Below, piece by piece: positions 15,001 through 18,861 of a DNA stretch of 18,861 nucleotides (positions are counted from its first letter, which is position 1; each line of letters starts with the position of its first letter). The notes under the pieces are model-generated. The model ran no database searches, had not been told where the DNA came from, and worked only from the letters and a program-made list of their open reading frames with translations. The DNA comes from CAYRGG01 sp964423745 (GTDB lineage: Bacteria > Pseudomonadota > Gammaproteobacteria > Competibacterales > Competibacteraceae). The position numbers and the translations under genes were made by a program. The stretch lies in contig CAYRGG010000065.1 of assembly GCA_964423745.1 (NCBI GenBank), positions 1 through 18,861 on the forward strand, read 5' to 3'.

Positions 15001-16395
15001 TTAGTTGGTCCTAGAGTAATGTTGTTTTGTCGAGATTTTCAAAGATGACGACATGCCAACTTGTGCATCTTGTGCAGGCAAGGGTTCTAAGATGGCCACA
15101 GTGAGATGATCATCAAGTAAATATTTTCGCGCCACGTCACGAATCTGCTCAGGCGTCACTGCTTGGATACGTTCCACATAGTCTTCCAGGGCATTCCATC
15201 CTAATCCCACCGTTTCTAGCACACCCATGCGCATACCTTGATAGAACATAGAATCTCGTTCATAAACTTCTGAGGCCACCACTTGCGCCACTATCCTTTC
15301 AAGCTCTGGTGTACTGATGAGTTTCTCGCGCAACTGCTGGATTTCATTGCGCAGAGCTTGCTCAACCTCGCTATGCGTGTGGCCCGGTGTCGGATTTGCC
15401 GCTAAAATAAAGAGCTCATCTAAACGAGATGTCATACTGTAACTCGCTTGTGCCCAGGCCGCTAACTGCTTACCGCGCACCAAATTGCGGCTTAATCGAG
15501 CGCTTTTTCCTGCATTCAGTACGCCTGCCAACACTTGCAAAGCATAAACTTCCTCCTCGTGCTGCGCGGTTTTTAAAACGGGCACTTTATAGCCGAGCAT
15601 CACTTGAGGCAGTTTAGCAGACACTTTAACAGTAACACGGCGAGCACCTCGTTGCGGAATTTCGGGTTGAGGGGTTGGAGCGATGATTTCTCGAGACGGT
15701 ATAGAGCCGAAATGGGTTTCGGCTAGTTCAAATACTTCTTTAGGGTCTACATCCCCGACAACCACCAAAATTGCATTATTGGGCGCATACCACCGGCGAT
15801 ACCAAGCACGTAGATCAGCGGCAGTTAATGACTTGATATCGCTCATCCAACCTATGATAGGATTGCGGTAGGGACTTGTCATATAGCTGATGGCATTAAA
15901 CTGTTCGTAAGTCAGCCCCTCTGGTGAATCCTCGGTACGCAGACGACGTTCTTCAGCCACAACCCGCAACTCTTTAGCGATCTCGTCTTCGTTTAATAAT
16001 AAACCGCGCATACGGTCAGCTTCCAAGCGAAAACTTACCGCTAAACGATCTTTTTGCATCGTTTGGAAGTAGGCTGTGTAATCTCGGCTGGTAAAAGCAT
16101 TTTGCCTACCACCATTGGCGGCAATGATACGCGCAAATTCCCCAGGACCTATGGTTGGTGTGCCTTTAAACATCATATGTTCAAGCGCATGAGATATACC
16201 TGTTTTTCCTCTAGGTTCATAGCTCGATCCGACTTTATACCAAATTTGAGATACGACCACCGGTGCTCTATGATCTTCACGTACCAAAATCTTTAGTCCG
16301 TTCGCCAGCTGAAATTCATGCACTGGCGAAGAAGCAAAGGCTGGTGACGTAACCAATAAACCTACTATTATTAGGCTAAAAAATTGCTTACCCAT
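15001..16395 (-). CDS. Zinc M16 family peptidase (exported, catalytic subunit)
   Basis: The 464-residue metallopeptidase has an N-terminal signal peptide (about 1-22, ending AFAS). The inverted zinc motif HxxEH is at His69-Ala-Leu-Glu72-His73 (ISHALEHMMFKGT), and the third ligand, Glu149, lies 76 residues later in VVAEERR. The N-terminal half has the usual NGLKILVREDHRAPVV and YRNPIIGWMSDI stretches. The second half-domain (about 240-440) lacks a zinc site, as expected. With the downstream inactive M16 gene it should form a periplasmic two-subunit protease. It is the first gene of a four-gene minus-strand run (two M16 genes, rsmD, ferredoxin) and diverges from ftsY. The start has only a distant AGGA. 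Confidence 0.95.
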   Translation of the reverse strand: MGKQFFSLIIVGLLVTSPAFASSPVHEFQLANGLKILVREDHRAPVVVSQIWYKVGSSYEPRGKTGISHALEHMMFKGTPTIGPGEFARIIAANGGRQNAFTSRDYTAYFQTMQKDRLAVSFRLEADRMRGLLLNEDEIAKELRVVAEERRLRTEDSPEGLTYEQFNAISYMTSPYRNPIIGWMSDIKSLTAADLRAWYRRWYAPNNAILVVVGDVDPKEVFELAETHFGSIPSREIIAPTPQPEIPQRGARRVTVKVSAKLPQVMLGYKVPVLKTAQHEEEVYALQVLAGVLNAGKSARLSRNLVRGKQLAAWAQASYSMTSRLDELFILAANPTPGHTHSEVEQALRNEIQQLREKLISTPELERIVAQVVASEVYERDSMFYQGMRMGVLETVGLGWNALEDYVERIQAVTPEQIRDVARKYLLDDHLTVAILEPLPAQDAQVGMSSSLKISTKQHYSRTN

Positions 16396-16681
16396 AGGGT
16401 TTTGATAATCCTTATGCTTTGTTTAAATAGATACACATTGGCGTGATAAGATTTGTTGTAACGAGGTCGTCATGTCTAGCAAATTACAGCGATTTTTTTA
16501 CATCAATTATTTGCTTGGCAAAAATCCATGTCTGACATCAGAAATGCTAATTCATCTAACGGCTCTAGTTCTAAGTCCATAGACAGCAAAAAATCGACCG
16601 TGTTCGACCGTCTGAACAAGCCTTCATTCAATCCACCTAATTAATATGATAATCCTTAAATTGAACCTACGGTAACTAACT
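16396..16681. promoter_or_regulatory. Divergent M16 / ftsY intergenic region
   Basis: These 286 bases separate two oppositely transcribed genes and must hold promoters for at least the M16 gene and probably ftsY. On the plus strand TG-A-TAAGAT (16444-16452) resembles an extended -10 box. An 8-base direct repeat, TCGACCGT, occurs at 16594-16601 and 16604-16611, exactly one DNA turn apart and about 70 bases before ftsY. Two short plus-strand frames occur. One has 36 codons from 16472, preceded by a fair GAGG ribosome binding site. The other has 38 codons (16528-16644), Ser/Asn/Lys-rich and without such a site. Neither resembles a known protein. Confidence 0.35.
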
Positions 16682-17629
16682 ATGGAAACTAATAAACGGG
16701 AACCCTTTAAGCGTCTTAGGCAACGGCTTAAACGCACGCGTCAAGGTTTGATGGATGGACTATCTGATATTTTCCTTGGTAAAAAAACTATTGATGACGA
16801 TGCATTGGAGGAACTAGAGACCCGTTTACTCATGGCTGACATAGGCGTTGAAGCCACTACAACGATTATCAAGCATTTGACTGAACGGGTATCCCGCAAA
16901 CAACTTACCGATTTGGATGCGCTGCTACAGGCCCTACGGGAGGAGATGCTAGAACTCCTAGAGCCATGCACTCAACCTTTAACCATTGATCCACTAAAAC
17001 GTCCTTTTGTAATTCTCATGGTAGGTGTCAACGGCGCAGGTAAAACCACAACTATCGGCAAACTAGCTAAACGACTTCAAGCGCAGGGCAAATCGGTTAT
17101 GCTAGCAGCTGGCGATACGTTTCGGGCGGCTGCAGTTGAACAGTTGAAGATTTGGGGAGAGCGAAACCAGGTTCCCGTCATCGCCCAGCAAATTGGCGCT
17201 GACTCTGCTTCTGTTATCTATGATGCATTTCAAGCAGCGACCGCTCGCACCGTTGACGTGCTTATTGCCGATACCGCTGGACGCCTTCATACACGCTCTA
17301 ATCTGATGGAGGAGTTAAAAAAAATTAAACGAGTTATCGGCAAGATAGACGTTAGCGCACCTCATGAAGTTATGCTTGTTGTTGATGCCGGCACCGGGCA
17401 AAATGCTTTGATTCAAGCCGTTCAATTTCATGATGCCGTTAATCTATCAGGTATAACATTGACAAAGATGGATGGAACCGCCAAAGGGGGTATTATTTTT
17501 GCCATCGCAAAAAAACTGGCTATTCCCATTCGTTTTATTGGTGTTGGAGAAAATCTCGAAGATCTTAGGAGCTTTGACGCCGAAGATTTTGTAGATGCTT
17601 TACTTAGCAAAAATCCTATAGACGCTTAG
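16682..17629 (+). CDS. ftsY: Signal recognition particle receptor FtsY
   Basis: SRP receptor GTPase that docks ribosome-SRP complexes at the inner membrane for co-translational insertion. The 315-residue protein has the N domain (about 20-100) and the G domain. G-domain motifs are GVNGAGKTT (P loop, 115-123), DTFRAAAVEQL (145-155), DTAGRL (197-202) and TKMDGTAKGG (261-270). It ends in GVGENLEDLRSFDAEDFVDALL. A short basic N-terminus (KRLRQRLKRTRQGL) replaces the long acidic A domain of E. coli FtsY (497 residues); short forms are common elsewhere. The ribosome binding site is weak. In most gammaproteobacteria ftsE and ftsX follow directly; here rpoH comes next after 188 bases. Confidence 0.97.
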   Translation: METNKREPFKRLRQRLKRTRQGLMDGLSDIFLGKKTIDDDALEELETRLLMADIGVEATTTIIKHLTERVSRKQLTDLDALLQALREEMLELLEPCTQPLTIDPLKRPFVILMVGVNGAGKTTTIGKLAKRLQAQGKSVMLAAGDTFRAAAVEQLKIWGERNQVPVIAQQIGADSASVIYDAFQAATARTVDVLIADTAGRLHTRSNLMEELKKIKRVIGKIDVSAPHEVMLVVDAGTGQNALIQAVQFHDAVNLSGITLTKMDGTAKGGIIFAIAKKLAIPIRFIGVGENLEDLRSFDAEDFVDALLSKNPIDA

Positions 17630-17760
17630 ACACTACAGTATCAAACAAATCAAAATCTAAATCTTATATTTTTTCAGCTATTTACGGCTTTCTATACAAA
17701 ATACCCAAACAAGGTTTTGTGAAGACAATTTTGTTTCCTCGTTAAGAACTTAATTCTTTA
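17630..17760 (+). promoter_or_regulatory. ftsY-rpoH gap upstream of the CIRCE element
   Basis: AT-rich, non-coding DNA where ftsEX would be expected; no remnant of either gene is visible in any frame. No good terminator follows ftsY: there is a T-rich stretch (TATATTTTTTC) but no stem before it. GAACTT (17746-17751), followed after 16 bases by TCTTA (17768-17772), loosely resembles a sigma-E promoter, the type that helps drive rpoH in E. coli. The match is weak and could be chance. Confidence 0.25.
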
Positions 17761-17787
17761 TTAGCACTCTTATTGATAGAGTGCTAA
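17761..17787. promoter_or_regulatory. CIRCE element (HrcA operator) upstream of rpoH
   Basis: TTAGCACTC (17761-17769), nine bases, then GAGTGCTAA (17779-17787) matches the CIRCE consensus at all 18 half-site bases and at the exact spacing. CIRCE is the operator bound by the heat-shock repressor HrcA, classically upstream of groESL and dnaK operons. Here it ends 30 bases before the rpoH start, so HrcA should repress rpoH. The right arm overlaps a possible extended -10 box (TG-C-TAAAAT, 17782-17790). The left arm gives TTAGCA as a poor -35 box at 18-base spacing, so a bound repressor would cover the promoter. If transcription starts further upstream, the element would instead be a stem-loop in the rpoH leader. 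Confidence 0.93.
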
Positions 17788-17790
17788 AAT
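17782..17790 (+). promoter_or_regulatory. Candidate extended -10 promoter of rpoH
   Basis: TG-C-TAAAAT fits an extended -10 box (TAAAAT differs from TATAAT by one base). TTAGCA at 17761-17766 is a weak -35 box at 18 bases. Transcription would start near 17797, giving a leader of about 21 bases that carries the AGGGAG ribosome binding site (17804-17809). The overlap with CIRCE would make repression simple. No experimental start is known. Confidence 0.35.
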
Positions 17791-17817
17791 GAGGTGAATT
17801 TCCAGGGAGTAACATGT

Positions 17818-18690
17818 ATGAACAATGCTTTGGTTCCTAAATCAATGCAGTTGCCAATAACTGTTGATAGTCTTGACAAATATATTCAAGTTGTCAGTAG
17901 TATTCCGGTTTTAGATGCTGACCATGAGCAATCTTTGGTTATCCGTCTTCGTCAACATAATGATCTAGAAGCGGCACGCCAGCTCATAGTGGCGCATTTA
18001 CGTTTTGTCGTGCATATAGCCCGAGGTTATACAGGTTATGGTCTGCCGCTTGGAGATCTTATTCAAGAAGGCAATATAGGCTTGATGAAGGCGGTTAAAC
18101 GCTTCGATCCAAGTCATAACGTACGTTTAGTGTCTTTTGCAGTGCATTGGATTCGAGCAGAAATTCATGAGTTCATTCTGCGTAACTGGCGTATTGTAAA
18201 GATTGCTACAACTAAAGCTCAACGTAAACTTTTTTTCAATCTACGTAGTTCGAAGAAACGATTAGGTTGGTTTAATAAGGAAGAAGCAGACACTATTGCT
18301 AAAGACCTCGGTGTTAGTGTCGATACGGTTTTAGAAATGGAATCCCGGCTTAGTGGTCAAGATATTTCCTTTGATCCCGCTCCTCAGTCTGAGAGCGAAG
18401 AAGACCGAGATAATATTGCATCTTCTCCTTCAGCTTATCTTCAAGACTCTTCAACTGATCCTGCTGAACTTTTGGAGACTCGGGATTGGGAGAATCAAGC
18501 CAACGATCGATTAGCAAAGGCTTTAGAAGAGTTGGATGCTCGTAGTAAAAATATCTTGCAACGCCGCTGGTTAAGCGAAAAAAAACCAACTTTGCATGAG
18601 TTAGCTTCTGAATATGCGGTTTCGGCTGAACGAATAAGACAGCTAGAAAGTAATGCAATCAAGAAGATAAAATCAATTTTGCTTGCCTAG
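17818..18690 (+). CDS. rpoH: RNA polymerase heat-shock sigma factor RpoH (sigma-32)
   Basis: Directs RNA polymerase to heat-shock promoters for chaperones and proteases. From ATG at 17818 it has 290 residues, close to the 284 of E. coli. Region 2 is clear (LRFVVHIARGYTGYGLP, DLIQEGNIGLMKAVKRFDP, VRLVSFAVHWIRAEIHEF). The RpoH box QRKLFFNLR (135-143), which distinguishes it from RpoD and RpoS, is exact. Region 4 ends with the helix-turn-helix TLHELASEYAVSAERIRQLE. The frame is open eight codons upstream to a GTG, but that lies before the AGGGAG ribosome binding site (17804-17809), which is well placed for the ATG. By eye its codons are more A/T-rich than the central housekeeping genes. It is preceded by a perfect CIRCE element rather than by ftsX, and it converges on an rRNA operon. 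Confidence 0.97.
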   Translation: MNNALVPKSMQLPITVDSLDKYIQVVSSIPVLDADHEQSLVIRLRQHNDLEAARQLIVAHLRFVVHIARGYTGYGLPLGDLIQEGNIGLMKAVKRFDPSHNVRLVSFAVHWIRAEIHEFILRNWRIVKIATTKAQRKLFFNLRSSKKRLGWFNKEEADTIAKDLGVSVDTVLEMESRLSGQDISFDPAPQSESEEDRDNIASSPSAYLQDSSTDPAELLETRDWENQANDRLAKALEELDARSKNILQRRWLSEKKPTLHELASEYAVSAERIRQLESNAIKKIKSILLA

Positions 18691-18727
18691 TATTTTGATT
18701 TGAACAATCCCGATAATAATTGGAAAA

Positions 18728-18759
18728 AAAGGTCCTGTTGAGTGTTCAACAAGACCTTT
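18728..18759. terminator. Intrinsic terminator of the rRNA operon, possibly bidirectional
   Basis: AAAGGTC (18728-18734) pairs with GACCTTT (18753-18759) and TGTTGA (18736-18741) with TCAACA (18746-18751), with one mismatch and a four-base loop. Read on the minus strand, downstream of the 5S gene, the stem runs into an uninterrupted T tract, so it should end the rRNA transcript efficiently. Read on the plus strand behind rpoH it has only a short T stretch and would be weaker. Confidence 0.88.
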
Positions 18760-18770
18760 CTAAATTAAAC

Positions 18771-18861
18771 GCCTGGCGATGACCTACTTTCACATGGGGA
18801 GACCCCACACTATCATCGGCGCTGAATCGTTTCACTTCCGAGTTCGGAATGGGATCGGGTG
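18771..18861 (-). rRNA. rrf: 5S ribosomal RNA, 5' end cut by window edge
   Basis: The reverse complement holds the conserved 5S core CCGAACTCGGAAGTGAAAC, the GGGGTCTCCCCATG hairpin region, and the 3' end CATCGCCAGGC. About 91 of roughly 120 bases are present; the 5' end lies beyond the window. The 3' end at about 18771 is inferred from the CCAGGC terminus. It is presumably the last gene of an rRNA operon on the minus strand (16S-23S-5S), convergent with rpoH and closed by the hairpin at 18728-18759. Confidence 0.96.

Noticed and set aside
17717..17745. TTGTGA / CGTTAA pair as a sigma-70 promoter for rpoH
   Set aside because: The -10 candidate matches poorly; the extended -10 box overlapping CIRCE is a better fit, though also unproven.
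17789..17797. Tiny ATG-AGG-TGA frame between CIRCE and the rpoH start
   Set aside because: A two-codon frame with no ribosome binding site; chance is more likely than a regulatory upstream frame.
17794..17817. GTG start for RpoH eight codons upstream
   Set aside because: The AGGGAG ribosome binding site lies within that stretch and is placed correctly for the ATG at 17818.
1..18861. Mobile element, prophage, CRISPR array or tRNA gene
   Set aside because: No transposase, integrase, regularly spaced repeats or tRNA-like cloverleaf was seen; the content is conserved housekeeping genes on both sides.

Overview
The window looks like chromosomal DNA of a gammaproteobacterium of moderate GC content. 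The evidence is gene content and order: rpoS-nlpD-pcm-surE, then truD-ispF-ispD-ftsB-eno-kdsA-pyrG-tilS-accA, then ferredoxin-rsmD-two M16 peptidases-ftsY-rpoH. Both blocks are familiar gammaproteobacterial neighbourhoods, and an RpoS with these sequences points to that class. The genus cannot be fixed by reading alone. Nothing suggests phage, plasmid or transposon DNA. Genes are packed tightly, with several 4-17 nt overlaps, and all appear intact except the two cut by the window edges (rpoS at the left, 5S rRNA at the right).

Layout. Positions 1-2994 (minus strand) carry surE, pcm, nlpD and the 5' part of rpoS: stationary-phase survival, protein repair, cell separation and the general stress sigma factor. 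A single plus-strand Smr-domain gene (3098-3640) diverges from surE and interlocks tail-to-tail with truD. From 3637 to 12535 (minus strand) comes a housekeeping run: accA (fatty acid synthesis), tilS (tRNA-Ile lysidine), pyrG (CTP), kdsA (Kdo for LPS), eno (glycolysis), ftsB (division), ispD and ispF (isoprenoids), truD (tRNA pseudouridine). From 12754 to 16395 (minus strand) are an Allochromatium-type 2[4Fe-4S] ferredoxin, rsmD, and a pair of secreted M16 peptidase-like proteins, only one of which keeps the zinc motif. From 16682 (plus strand) come ftsY and rpoH. The window ends in the 3' part of a 5S rRNA gene on the minus strand, behind a strong terminator.

The most notable signal is regulatory. 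A perfect CIRCE element (TTAGCACTC-N9-GAGTGCTAA, 17761-17787) lies just upstream of rpoH. CIRCE is the operator of the HrcA repressor, so the sequence suggests that the heat-shock sigma factor gene is itself under HrcA control. That would be a hierarchical circuit joining two heat-shock systems that are usually separate. Two other points stand out. ftsE and ftsX, which normally sit between ftsY and rpoH, are absent. The rpoS leader can form a nested hairpin next to its ribosome binding site, and one arm has two mutually exclusive partners.
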